Positions 1-6,542 are shown, counted from the stretch's first letter. The stretch is 11,868 nucleotides of DNA from Pseudomonadota bacterium (GCA_021841985.1 JAKCCP010000176.1:1-11868); one strand, 5' to 3'. The notes: a model not told the origin generated them from the letters alone. Numbers and translations: made by a program.

Positions 1-2
1 GG

Positions 3-257
3 GCACCTCACTGGGGTCGGGCCAACAAGATCGCCCGGATCGTCTGGGCAATGATGGCGCGCGGCGAGATGTACCGGCAGCAGCCTGACCGTGGCCGTTG
101 CCAGGGAAGCAAGAGCGACAGACCAAGATGGCGATCGGTCGAACCGACGAATGGCGGCAATCCAGACTGGGTCACCGGCAGAACAATGCCGCAAAATTGC
201 TATGATTGCGGCAAGATCATCATGCAGACCTTCCTTGACAGCCTGCCCATCGCATAG
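3..257 (+). CDS. IS110-family transposase, C-terminal end (partial, cut by the left edge)
   Basis: This frame is open from the left edge to a TAG stop at 255-257 and gives about 84 residues. Its first part contains NKIARIVWAMMARGEMYR (roughly 15-80), which resembles the conserved C-terminal end of IS110/IS1111-family transposases, where an 'ANK.ARI.WA...RGE.YR' segment closes the second (transposase IS116/IS110/IS902) domain. Intact members are about 300-400 residues, with a DEDD-type domain at the N-terminus; none of that is visible here. The roughly 60 residues after the motif have no features I recognise and may be readthrough or a lineage-specific tail. Whether the element is intact to the left cannot be told. 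No ATG in this frame before position 51 would be a real start, so this is a continuing gene and not a small complete one. The family call rests on one short motif. Confidence 0.55.
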   Translation, partial: APHWGRANKIARIVWAMMARGEMYRQQPDRGRCQGSKSDRPRWRSVEPTNGGNPDWVTGRTMPQNCYDCGKIIMQTFLDSLPIA

Positions 258-348
258 GAGAAAATCATCGCAGCCTGATCACGACAGACACTTTCATCGG
301 GGCGAATATCCGGCACCGCCTGTCAGGTGCAGTCTTAAGTTATACACG

Positions 349-360
349 CGCAATATTGCG
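349..360. repeat. Perfect 12-bp palindrome
   Basis: The sequence CGCAATATTGCG reads the same on both strands and sits in an AT-richer patch about 90 bases upstream of the transglutaminase-like start codon. It could be a small operator half-site pair or chance. There is no second copy in the neighbourhood to support a regulon. Confidence 0.35.
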
Positions 361-363
361 GTC

Positions 364-387
364 TGGGGCCACTTGTGGGGCCACTTG
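364..387. repeat. 12-bp perfect tandem duplication
   Basis: TGGGGCCACTTG occurs twice back to back (364-375 and 376-387) with no mismatch. It lies in the non-coding stretch downstream of the insertion-element remnant and 63 bases before the next start codon. The exact identity points to a recent slippage or duplication event. Confidence 0.9.
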
Positions 388-420
388 CAAACTGCGTCAT
401 CCGCTTCCAACATCGCAGGA

Positions 421-440
421 GAGCAAGACAGAGCAAGACA
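421..440. repeat. 10-bp perfect tandem duplication next to a ribosome-binding site
   Basis: GAGCAAGACA is repeated exactly (421-430 and 431-440). The final A of the second copy is the first base of the AAGGA ribosome-binding site of the next gene. The duplication therefore lengthens the leader without changing the distance between ribosome-binding site and start codon. Confidence 0.9.
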
Positions 441-444
441 AGGA
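440..444 (+). promoter_or_regulatory. Ribosome-binding site AAGGA that decides the transglutaminase-like start
   Basis: AAGGA lies 6 bases before the ATG at 451. The frame is open much further upstream, but no upstream start in it has both a similar ribosome-binding site and protein-like translation, so this site fixes the start choice. Confidence 0.7.
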
Positions 445-450
445 CGCGAG

Positions 451-1131
451 ATGGATCAAGCGATGAGCGAGGACGCTCTCAAGCCGGGGTGCTTTGTCGA
501 TAGCGATCATCCCCTGGTGCGCGCGTTCGCCCGCGCCCATGCCACGGGCAAGACCGCGCGGGCGCGCGCCGTGGCACTTTATAACGCGGTGCGCGATGAA
601 ATCCGCTACGATCCCTATCGCGTCGATCTCAGCGAGGCTGGGCTGAAAGCCAGCCGCTGCCTGGAACTCGGCTATGGGTTCTGCATCACCAAGGCGGCGT
701 TGCTGGCCGCTGTGTTGCGAGCGAGCGGCATTCCGGCGCGACTCGGCTTCGCCGATGTCAGGAATCACCTCACCAGTCCCCGTCTGCGCGCCACCATGCA
801 GACCGATATTTTCGTCTTTCACGGCTATACCGATATTTTCCTCGATGGCGCCTGGCGCAAGGCGACGCCCGCCTTCAACCTGGCACTTTGCGAAAAAGCC
901 GGCATTCTACCGCTCGAATTCGATGGCAGCGGCGATTCGGTGTTTCACCCGTTCGATGCGGCGGGCCGGCGGCATATGGAATATGTCCGCCAGCGCGGGG
1001 TTTTCCCCGACGTGCCGCGCGCCGAGATCCTCAAGGCTTTCGCCGAAGCCTATCCGCGGAGCGCCGCCTGGAACAGTGCCGACGCGCCGGGAATAGAAGG
1101 CGATTTCGCCGCCGAAGCGCAGGCCGGCTAA
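451..1131 (+). CDS. Transglutaminase-like domain protein
   Basis: The product is 226 residues, without a signal peptide or membrane segment, so cytoplasmic. The transglutaminase-like core runs from about residue 35 to 145. It has a helix with VALYNAVRDEIRYDPY (41-56), then the cysteine region GYGFCITKAALLAAVLRASG (74-93) with candidate nucleophile Cys78, the strand IPARLGFADVRNHL, and the histidine region FHGYTDIFLDGAWRKATP (123-140) with candidate His124. In classical members this strand ends in 'W..vDPT', supplying the catalytic Asp; here the matching segment is KATPAFN, with Thr139 at the Asp position. I recall ATPAFN-type endings in other proteobacterial relatives, so this may define a subfamily and not a broken enzyme. 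Bacterial members are usually proteases or amidases or of unknown role, and the substrate cannot be named. A second possible start is Met at 463. The gene is tail to tail with paaK, only 11 bases between stop codons. Family confidence is good; function is unknown. Confidence 0.85.
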   Translation: MDQAMSEDALKPGCFVDSDHPLVRAFARAHATGKTARARAVALYNAVRDEIRYDPYRVDLSEAGLKASRCLELGYGFCITKAALLAAVLRASGIPARLGFADVRNHLTSPRLRATMQTDIFVFHGYTDIFLDGAWRKATPAFNLALCEKAGILPLEFDGSGDSVFHPFDAAGRRHMEYVRQRGVFPDVPRAEILKAFAEAYPRSAAWNSADAPGIEGDFAAEAQAG

Positions 1132-1142
1132 AAAGCCACCCG

Positions 1143-2447
1143 TTAGGCGCGCCGATCCACCACGCGCCGCGCCTTGCCGAGCGAGCGTTCGATACTGCTC
1201 GGCGCCACGATCGCAACCCGCGCGCTTATCCCGATCAACCCCTTGATATGATGGGCGATCGCCTTGCTCTCGGCGGCCAGCGCCGGAGTACCCCAGGCCT
1301 CCGGGTGGGCTTCAACATGGATGGTCATGGCATCGAGCCTGCCCTCGCGGGTTAGCTCGATCTGGTAATGCCCGGAAAGCAGCGCCGAGCGCAGCACGAT
1401 CTCCTCGATCTGGGTCGGAAAGACATTTACCCCCCGCAGGATGATCATGTCGTCGGCTCGCCCGGTGATGCGCTCCATCCGCCGCATGGCGCGCGCCGTG
1501 CCGGGCAGCAGGCGGGTGAGGTCGCGGGTGCGATAGCGGATCACCGGCATCGCCTCCTTGGTGAGCGAGGTGAAGACCAGCTCGCCCTTGGCGCCATCGG
1601 GCAAAACGGCGCCGGTTTCGGGGTCGATCACCTCGGGGTAAAAATGGTCTTCCCAGATATGCAGTCCGTCCTTGGTCTCGATGCATTCCTGCGCCACCCC
1701 CGGCCCCATCACCTCGGAAAGCCCGTAGATATCGACGGCATGCAAGTCGAACGCCTCTTCGATCTCGGCGCGCATCGCTTCCGACCACGGCTCGGCGCCA
1801 AAAATGCCAACCTTGAGCGCGGTGGCGCGCGGGTCGCGGCCCTGGCGGCGGAATTCATCGAGGATGGCGAGCATGTAGCTCGGCGTGACGGTGATGAGAT
1901 CAGGCGCGAAATCGGCGATCAACTGCACCTGCCGCTCGGTCATGCCGCCCGAGATCGGCACCACGGTGCAGCCGAGCCGCTCCGCCCCGGCATGGAGCCC
2001 AAGCCCGCCGGTAAAGAGGCCGTAGCCATAGGCGTTGTGCAGCAACATCCCCGGCCTGCCGCCCGCGGCGCGGAGCGAGCGCGCGACGACGCTGGCCCAG
2101 ACCGCGAGATCACCCTCGGTATAACCCACCACGATCGGCTTGCCGGTGGTCCCGGAGGAGCCATGAATGCGCCGGACCTCGCTCCGCGGGACGGCGAACA
2201 GGCCGAAAGGGTAATTTTTTCGCAAGTCGTCCTTCGTCGTGAAGGGGAATTTCGCGAGATCATCGAGGCTCCGGCAGTCGTCGGGATGAACCCCGGCGGC
2301 CTCGAAGGCGGCACGATAATGCGCCACCTTGGCATAGGCGTGGGCGAGAGTGGCTTGCAGGCGGGTGAGCTGGAGGGCCGCGATCTCGTCGCGGGACGCG
2401 GTCTCGATCGGCTCCAGCGCGGTCGGCGCAAACTCAGGGCGAGGCAT
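1143..2447 (-). CDS. paaK: Phenylacetate-CoA ligase PaaK
   Basis: This 434-residue ligase (PaaK is usually 430-440) activates phenylacetate with ATP and CoA to phenylacetyl-CoA, the entry step of aerobic phenylacetate breakdown, in the cytoplasm. Signatures of the ANL adenylate-forming superfamily are visible: the phosphate loop SSGTTGKP (97-104), the GLSEVMGPG segment that closes the adenylate site, RYRTRDLTRLLPG, the hinge-region GRADDMIILRGVNVFPTQIE, and the C-terminal SLGKARRVVDRR, whose Lys425 is the candidate catalytic lysine (relatives usually have SEGKA.RV). The frame extends 34 codons upstream, but MPRPEF at 2447 is chosen because AGGAGG lies 9 bases before it, the length then fits the family, and the longer form would run deep into paaI. 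The first 14 bases overlap the end of paaI, so the two are probably translated together. It is the last gene of the paaG-paaI-paaK operon. Aryl-CoA ligases for other phenylacetates are possible, but the neighbours favour PaaK. Confidence 0.95.
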   Translation of the reverse strand: MPRPEFAPTALEPIETASRDEIAALQLTRLQATLAHAYAKVAHYRAAFEAAGVHPDDCRSLDDLAKFPFTTKDDLRKNYPFGLFAVPRSEVRRIHGSSGTTGKPIVVGYTEGDLAVWASVVARSLRAAGGRPGMLLHNAYGYGLFTGGLGLHAGAERLGCTVVPISGGMTERQVQLIADFAPDLITVTPSYMLAILDEFRRQGRDPRATALKVGIFGAEPWSEAMRAEIEEAFDLHAVDIYGLSEVMGPGVAQECIETKDGLHIWEDHFYPEVIDPETGAVLPDGAKGELVFTSLTKEAMPVIRYRTRDLTRLLPGTARAMRRMERITGRADDMIILRGVNVFPTQIEEIVLRSALLSGHYQIELTREGRLDAMTIHVEAHPEAWGTPALAAESKAIAHHIKGLIGISARVAIVAPSSIERSLGKARRVVDRRA

Positions 2448-2886
2448 GGCGGCCTTCCTCCTCGGGAAAAAAAGAGTCGCCGAGCAGACGCGAATGGCCG
2501 CGGAACTCGGCGACGGCCAGGCCTTCATCGCCGCGCACGGTGACGTCATAGATGCCGTTCCGCCCGCTCAGGACGCGCTCGACGGCCTCGGCGATCAGCA
2601 CCTGACCGAGCCGCACCGGGCGGAGAAAGGTGACAAAACAATGCTGCGCCACGGCACGCCGGTTGCGGGAGTTGCAGGCGAAGGCGAAGGCGCTGTCGGC
2701 CAGCGTAAAAATAAACCCGCCATGGCAAGTGCCGTGCCCGTTGACCATGTCGGGGCGGATGGTCATGGCGAGGCGCGCGAGACCAGGGGCGATCGCCTCA
2801 AGCGTCATGCCGAGCGCCTGGCTCGCCCGGTCGTCGCGCCACATCGCCTCGGCGCAGGCGCGCGCCAGATCGTCGGGCCCGCGCAT
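2434..2886 (-). CDS. paaI: Hydroxyphenylacetyl-CoA thioesterase PaaI
   Basis: This 150-residue hotdog-fold acyl-CoA thioesterase is typical in length for PaaI. The family hydrolyses phenylacetyl-CoA derivatives, and in the Paa pathway it is thought to rescue CoA from dead-end or reactive intermediates, including the epoxide. The core motif is present: MVNGHGTCHGGFIFTLADSA (47-66). The CHGG segment and Asp64 correspond to the catalytic helix region of E. coli PaaI (Asp61 there, from memory), followed by FAFACNS. Residues 83-90 (CFVTFLRP) form the usual next strand. The ATG at 2886 is joined to the paaG stop as TGATG (one shared base), and no strong ribosome-binding site precedes it, so translation likely depends on re-initiation after paaG. 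The 3' end overlaps paaK by 14 bases. General PaaI-like thioesterases acting on other acyl-CoAs exist, but the position between paaG and paaK supports the specific name. Confidence 0.93.
   Translation of the reverse strand: MRGPDDLARACAEAMWRDDRASQALGMTLEAIAPGLARLAMTIRPDMVNGHGTCHGGFIFTLADSAFAFACNSRNRRAVAQHCFVTFLRPVRLGQVLIAEAVERVLSGRNGIYDVTVRGDEGLAVAEFRGHSRLLGDSFFPEEEGRHASP
2457..2462 (-). promoter_or_regulatory. Ribosome-binding site AGGAGG of paaK, inside the end of paaI
   Basis: On the - strand AGGAGG lies 9 bases before the ATG at 2447, within a longer purine run (2453-2463). It sits inside the coding sequence of paaI and decides the paaK start over the upstream in-frame codons. Confidence 0.75.
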
Positions 2887-3677
2887 CAGGTGCGGCCGGA
2901 AAAGCGCGGCGGACGTTTTTCCAGGAAGGCGCGCGCCCCCTCGGCATAGTCGCCGCTCTGCCCTGCCGCACGCTGCAAATCGCGTTCAAGCGCGAGCTGG
3001 GCGTCGAGATCATTGGCCGACGAGGCGAGGAGGGCCTGCTTGATGAGGCCGAGCGTGGTGGTCGGCTGGGTCGCGAAATAGGCGCAGAGCGCCTCGGCCT
3101 CGCCGATCAGCGCCGCGTCCTCGACGACGCGCCAGATCATGCCCCACGCGGCGGCCTGTTCGGCGGGGATTTTCTCGGCCAGGAGCGCGAGCGCGCGGGC
3201 GCGGGCATCGCCCACCAGGCGCGGTAAAATCCAGGTGCCCCCGGCATCAGGGATCAGCGCGATTTTGGCAAAGGCCTGAACGAAGCTTGCCGAGCGGGCG
3301 GCGAGCACGATATCGCAGGCAAGCGCGAGATTGGCCCCGGCCCCGGCGGCGATGCCGTTGACCGCGCAGACGATGGGCAGCGGATGGCGGCGCAGCGCGC
3401 GGATCAGCGGGTTGTAAAGCTCCTCCACCAGCGCGCCGAGATCAGCCTGGGCGGGATCGCTCATGTCGCTCACCGCGCCGAGATCCTGGCCCGCGCAAAA
3501 ACCACGCCCGGCGCCGGTCAGCAGCACGGCGCGGCAGGCGCGATCGCAGGCCGCCGCCTCGAACGCGGCGCGCAGCGCACGCAGCATCGGCGCGGTGGTG
3601 GCGTTGAGTTTTTCTGGCCGATCGAGCGTGATCACGCGATAGCCGGCGCGGTCCTCGATGCCGATCCCATCGCTCAT
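2886..3677 (-). CDS. paaG: Epoxyphenylacetyl-CoA isomerase PaaG (enoyl-CoA hydratase family)
   Basis: The product is 263 residues (PaaG is normally about 262). It belongs to the crotonase superfamily and converts ring-1,2-epoxyphenylacetyl-CoA to oxepin-CoA; it can also act as a delta3,delta2-enoyl-CoA isomerase. Visible marks: LDRPEKLNA near the N-terminus (18-26), the first oxyanion-hole strand GRGFCAGQDL (57-66), the second oxyanion segment NGIAAGAGANLALACDI (107-123), the isomerase-type IPDAGGTWILPRLVG (142-156) with candidate catalytic Asp144, and the C-terminal EKRPPRFSGR ending typical of PaaG. The frame reaches 21 codons further upstream, but MSDGIG at 3677 is preceded by GGGAGGA at 6-base spacing and matches family length. 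It is the first gene of the - strand operon, and its promoter should lie in the 125-base gap shared with the divergent membrane-protein gene. Other enoyl-CoA isomerases are the main alternative, but the paaI and paaK neighbours argue for PaaG. Confidence 0.94.
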   Translation of the reverse strand: MSDGIGIEDRAGYRVITLDRPEKLNATTAPMLRALRAAFEAAACDRACRAVLLTGAGRGFCAGQDLGAVSDMSDPAQADLGALVEELYNPLIRALRRHPLPIVCAVNGIAAGAGANLALACDIVLAARSASFVQAFAKIALIPDAGGTWILPRLVGDARARALALLAEKIPAEQAAAWGMIWRVVEDAALIGEAEALCAYFATQPTTTLGLIKQALLASSANDLDAQLALERDLQRAAGQSGDYAEGARAFLEKRPPRFSGRT

Positions 3678-3802
3678 GGGGCGTCCTCCCTGATCTTGCG
3701 CGAGAGTATCGCCGCGCCGACCCGCGCGGCAAGCCGGCAAGACGATGGCTCTCGCGTCGGCGTGCGGCTAAACTTGGCGCCTCTGGCCAGAAGGAACCCG
3801 TC
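3678..3802. promoter_or_regulatory. Divergent intergenic region with presumed promoters for paaG and the DUF308 gene
   Basis: This 125-base gap separates two divergently oriented genes, so promoters in both directions are expected here. I see the paaG ribosome-binding site (3684-3690, - strand) and AAGGA (3791-3795, + strand), but no sigma-70 pair or clear PaaR/PaaX-type operator that I would defend. Confidence 0.4.
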
Positions 3803-4408
3803 ATGCCGCCGTTGCAAACCCCTGATTTCATCGCCCCGCCCGACGACCCGGCGGCGGCCGCGCTCATCGCCACCGGCTTTCTCATTCGCAACTGGTGGGC
3901 GGTGGCTTTGCGTGGGCTGGCAGCGGTGGGCTTCGGGCTGATTACTCTGCTGCTGCCGGGCGCGACGCTCTATTTCCTGGTGGTGCTGTTCGGCTTCTAC
4001 ATGATTTTCGATGGCGTGTTCGCGCTCCTCTCGGGGCTGCGGGCGGCGGCGCATCATCGCCATTGGGGAGCGCTGTTGCTGGAAGGCATGATCGGGCTGG
4101 CGATGGGGGCGATCACGCTACTCGCCCCGATCGTGACCATCGCTGCCTTCGCCTATCTCGGCGCGGTCTGGGCGATCCTGACCGGGATCGTGCTGTTTTC
4201 CGCCGCGCGGCGGCTGCATGGCGGGCATGGCCGCTTCTGGCTTGGCGCCGCGGCGTTGCTCTCGATTCTCTGGGGGATGGCGCTCGTCTTCGCACCGATT
4301 GCCGGGGCGGTCGTCATGGCGTGGTGGCTCGGCCTCTACGCCCTGGCCTTCGGGGGGATGATGCTGGTGCTGGCGACGCGGCTGCGGCGGATTCAGGCGG
4401 GCGGGTAA
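3803..4408 (+). CDS. HdeD-like (DUF308) six-helix membrane protein
   Basis: The 201-residue product has a short polar N-terminus followed by six hydrophobic segments, approximately 33-52, 55-78, 88-108, 110-134, 146-163 and 167-191, separated by short loops with basic or His-rich stretches (AAAHHRHWG near 81-89; ARRLHGGHGRFW near 135-146). Paired helices with repeated glycines, a positively charged end (TRLRRIQAGG) and this length are typical of the HdeD/DUF308 family of inner-membrane proteins. E. coli HdeD is linked to acid resistance at high cell density, but its molecular activity is not known, and no role can be assigned here. The start is set by AAGGA 7 bases upstream. The gene stands alone: divergent from paaG and 197 bases before gltD. 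No motif suggests transport of a specific substrate. Confidence 0.82.
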   Translation: MPPLQTPDFIAPPDDPAAAALIATGFLIRNWWAVALRGLAAVGFGLITLLLPGATLYFLVVLFGFYMIFDGVFALLSGLRAAAHHRHWGALLLEGMIGLAMGAITLLAPIVTIAAFAYLGAVWAILTGIVLFSAARRLHGGHGRFWLGAAALLSILWGMALVFAPIAGAVVMAWWLGLYALAFGGMMLVLATRLRRIQAGG

Positions 4409-4605
4409 GTTTCTTCGCCATCAAATAGGCTCGATTTGTAACCTATATCGTATCGCGCGGGCGACAGAAGCGGCGTGAGCAGGAGAAAAACCAAAATATA
4501 GGACCGATCCGATGCATTTCGGCGATTTTTCCTCTCGCAGCCTGCCGCAGCGCGCGCTATACCAAGACGTGGGCGCGGCCATGCGTCCGATGATGGAGCC
4601 CGCCG
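4409..4605. promoter_or_regulatory. Intergenic region with the presumed promoter of the gltD operon
   Basis: This 197-base gap precedes gltD. An AT-richer patch (about 4411-4455, including TTGTAA and TATATCGTAT) and another near 4490-4530 stand out against the GC-rich background and are the likely places for a promoter. No good -35/-10 spacing and no convincing sigma-54 site is visible. GGAG at 4595-4598 is the gltD ribosome-binding site, 7 bases before the ATG. Confidence 0.4.
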
Positions 4606-6042
4606 ATGCCGGAAAAAATGCTGAAATTCGTCCACTTGCCACAGCATATGCCGGACAAGCGCGACCTCGCGGCGCGTCGCAGCGATTTCGCCGAAATCTA
4701 TCGTCGCTTCGACCAGGAGGAGGCGGCGCGCCAGGCAAGCCGGTGCAGCCAGTGCGGCGTGCCGTTCTGCTCGGTACATTGTCCGCTGCACAACAACATC
4801 CCCGACTGGCTGAAACTCACCGCCGAAGGCCGGCTCGAGGAAGCCTACGAGGTTGCGAGCGCCACCAACAATTTTCCCGAGATCTGTGGCCGCATCTGCC
4901 CCCAGGACCGGCTCTGCGAGGGCAATTGCGTCATCGAAAAGGGCTATGAGAGCGTCACTATCGGCGCGATCGAACGCTACATCACCGATACCGCTTTCGA
5001 GCGGGGCTGGATCAAGCCGCGCCGCCCGCGCGCCGAGCTTGGCGTCTCGGTCGGCATCATCGGCGCCGGCCCGGCCGGCCTCGCTTGCGCCGAGGAACTC
5101 CGCGCGCGCGGCTATGGCGTCGATGTCTATGACCGCCATGATCGCATCGGTGGCTTGCTGATCTATGGTATTCCCAGCTTCAAGCTGGAGAAAGACATCG
5201 TGCTGCGGCGCTGGAAACTGCTCGAGGAAGCCGGCATTCGCTTTCATCCCCGAACCGAAATCGGGCGCGATATCACCTTCGCGGCGCTGCGGGCCCGTCA
5301 CGCCGCACTGCTGATCGCAACCGGGGTCTATCAGCCGCGTGAAATCGGCGGGCCGGGCGCCGGCCTTCCTGGCATCGTCCCTGCGCTCGATTATCTCATT
5401 GCCGCGAACCGCACCGGGCTCGGCGATACCGTGCCAGAATTCGACTCTGGCGTGCTGAACGCCGCGGGCAAGCGCGTGGTGGTGATCGGCGGCGGCGACA
5501 CGGCCATGGATTGCGTGCGCACCGCGGTGCGCCAGGGCGCGCGCTCGGTGCAGTGCCTCTATCGTCGCGACCGGGCCAACATGCCAGGCTCGATGCGGGA
5601 AGTAAAAAACGCCGAAGAGGAAGGCGTTGAGTTCATCTGGCTCGCTGCCCCGGAGGCGTTTCTCGGTGACGCGGCGGTGCGCGGCGTACGCGGCGTGCGC
5701 ATGCGTCTTGGTCTTCCCGAGGCGAGCGGGCGGCAATCGGTCGAACCGGTGGAGAATAGCCATTTTACCCTCCCCGCCGATCTCGTCATCAAGGCGCTCG
5801 GCTTCGATCCCGAGAAACTGCCGGAGGCTTTCGGCGAGCCGGCGCTAGCGACCACGCGACACGGCACGCTCAAAATCGGCCATCGCGATTTCATGACCAG
5901 CCTGCCAGGCGTTTTCGCCGCCGGCGATATCGTGCGCGGGGCGAGCCTGGTGGTCTGGGCGATCCGTGACGGGCGCGACGCGGCGGCGCGCATGCACGCC
6001 TGGCTCAGCCAGAAGGCGGCTATCCGAGAGGCTGCGGAATGA
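4606..6042 (+). CDS. gltD: Glutamate synthase (NADPH) small subunit GltD
   Basis: GltD (beta subunit, 478 residues; relatives about 470-485) oxidises NADPH at FAD and passes electrons to GltB for glutamate synthesis from glutamine and 2-oxoglutarate, in the cytoplasm. The N-terminal ferredoxin-like domain carries two cysteine groups, Cys47/50/55/59 and Cys94/98/104/108, expected to hold the [4Fe-4S] clusters. The FAD-binding Rossmann motif GIIGAGPAGLAC is at 150-161, the NADPH-binding motif VVVIGGGDTAMDC at 291-303, the YRRDRANMPGSMREV segment at 319-333, and the C-terminal FAD contact GVFAAGDIVRGASLVVWAI at 435-453. All key residues appear intact. Met at 4618 is an alternative start, but the ATG at 4606 has GGAG at 7 bases. 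The stop overlaps the next gene's start (ATGA). The order gltD before gltB is the reverse of E. coli gltBD. Related fused or stand-alone GltD-like oxidoreductases exist, but the adjacent gltB settles the identity. Confidence 0.97.
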   Translation: MPEKMLKFVHLPQHMPDKRDLAARRSDFAEIYRRFDQEEAARQASRCSQCGVPFCSVHCPLHNNIPDWLKLTAEGRLEEAYEVASATNNFPEICGRICPQDRLCEGNCVIEKGYESVTIGAIERYITDTAFERGWIKPRRPRAELGVSVGIIGAGPAGLACAEELRARGYGVDVYDRHDRIGGLLIYGIPSFKLEKDIVLRRWKLLEEAGIRFHPRTEIGRDITFAALRARHAALLIATGVYQPREIGGPGAGLPGIVPALDYLIAANRTGLGDTVPEFDSGVLNAAGKRVVVIGGGDTAMDCVRTAVRQGARSVQCLYRRDRANMPGSMREVKNAEEEGVEFIWLAAPEAFLGDAAVRGVRGVRMRLGLPEASGRQSVEPVENSHFTLPADLVIKALGFDPEKLPEAFGEPALATTRHGTLKIGHRDFMTSLPGVFAAGDIVRGASLVVWAIRDGRDAAARMHAWLSQKAAIREAAE

Positions 6043-6530
6043 AAACAACTTGTGCAACACTGGCGTTCGCCGCCCTCGTGCTGCTCGCTCCGTTCTCCGC
6101 CGCGCCGGCCGACAACGGGGCGCAGCAGGAAGCTCTGCAACTCGCCGATCTCACCGGCTCGGACGCCGTGACGAACCGGGTGATGTCGGCGATGCGCGGC
6201 CAGATGATCGAGATCATTACTGCCGCTGGCGCCAAATCCGAAGATCAGGCCAAGGACATTGTCGATAATCTCCTGATGCCGGAATTCCGCGCCGATCTCC
6301 CGCAGCTCCGCCAGCAGATGGCGACCATCTGGGCCGACACGCTCTCGGTCGCGGATCTGCATGCGATTACCCAATTTTATAGCACGCAAGCGGGCAAGCA
6401 TCTCCTGGCGGCAATGCCCGAGATCACCGAAAAAAGTATCCAGACTGGCATTAACTGGGGCCAGAGCGTGGCCCGTGCGGCGGTACAAAAACATGCCGAT
6501 GAGTTACGCAAGCGTGGCATCCGAATCTGA
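6039..6530 (+). CDS. Exported DUF2059-type protein inside the glutamate synthase operon
   Basis: The product is 163 residues. Residues 1-24 look like a Sec signal peptide: a basic start (MKTT), hydrophobic core (LAFAALVLLAPF) and an A-x-A-type cleavage site near SAAPA/DN. A Cys at position 5 lies too early for a lipobox. The mature part is helical; residues 102-137 contain LSVADLHAITQFYSTQAGKH followed by an AMPEIT segment, which fits the DUF2059 pattern (leucine-rich helix, FY-s-p-x-G-K, then a Pro-containing helix). DUF2059 proteins are periplasmic or exported and of unknown function; a role cannot be inferred from this domain. GAGAGG lies 7 bases before the ATG, which overlaps the gltD stop by 4 bases (ATGA). 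The stop is 12 bases before gltB, whose ribosome-binding site overlaps the stop codon. It is thus very likely co-transcribed and translationally coupled with both GOGAT genes, though its predicted compartment differs from theirs. Confidence 0.85.
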   Translation: MKTTCATLAFAALVLLAPFSAAPADNGAQQEALQLADLTGSDAVTNRVMSAMRGQMIEIITAAGAKSEDQAKDIVDNLLMPEFRADLPQLRQQMATIWADTLSVADLHAITQFYSTQAGKHLLAAMPEITEKSIQTGINWGQSVARAAVQKHADELRKRGIRI

Positions 6531-6534
6531 GGGA
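6530..6534 (+). promoter_or_regulatory. Ribosome-binding site of gltB overlapping the upstream stop codon
   Basis: AGGGA begins with the last base of the TGA stop (6528-6530) of the DUF2059-type gene and lies 8 bases before the gltB ATG. This favours coupling of gltB translation to the upstream gene. Confidence 0.6.
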
Positions 6535-6542
6535 ACAAGCCC

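Larger units (their letters stand above)
258..450. other. Non-coding stretch between the IS110 remnant and the transglutaminase-like gene
   Basis: These 193 bases hold no gene I can support. The reading frame of the downstream protein stays open upstream to position 91, but the translation here is low-complexity and overlaps the transposase gene, so I treat it as untranslated. The stretch includes the likely right end of the insertion element (no terminal inverted repeat can be defined, as expected for IS110-type elements), an AT-richer patch around 334-360, a 12-bp palindrome (349-360), a 12-bp tandem duplication (364-387) and a 10-bp tandem duplication (421-440) next to the ribosome-binding site of the next gene. 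A promoter for the next gene probably lies here, but I see no convincing -35/-10 pair. Confidence 0.5.

Noticed and set aside
91..450. N-terminal extension of the transglutaminase-like protein to position 91
   Set aside because: The extra 120 residues overlap the transposase end and pass through the tandem repeats, and the real family homology starts after 451, where a good ribosome-binding site is placed.
1368..2543. 391-residue open frame on the + strand
   Set aside because: It is antisense to paaK and paaI, which carry clear catalytic motifs. The composition is that of a mirror frame.
4509..4530. Possible terminator after the DUF308 gene: CCGA-loop-TCGG followed by a T run
   Set aside because: The stem is only 4 bp and the T run is offset by three bases, so it is too weak to call.
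4393..5763. 456-residue open frame on the - strand
   Set aside because: It lies antisense to gltD, whose protein is fully conserved. The translation is His/Arg/Ala/Asp-rich with no recognisable domain, typical of antisense frames in GC-rich codon-biased genes.
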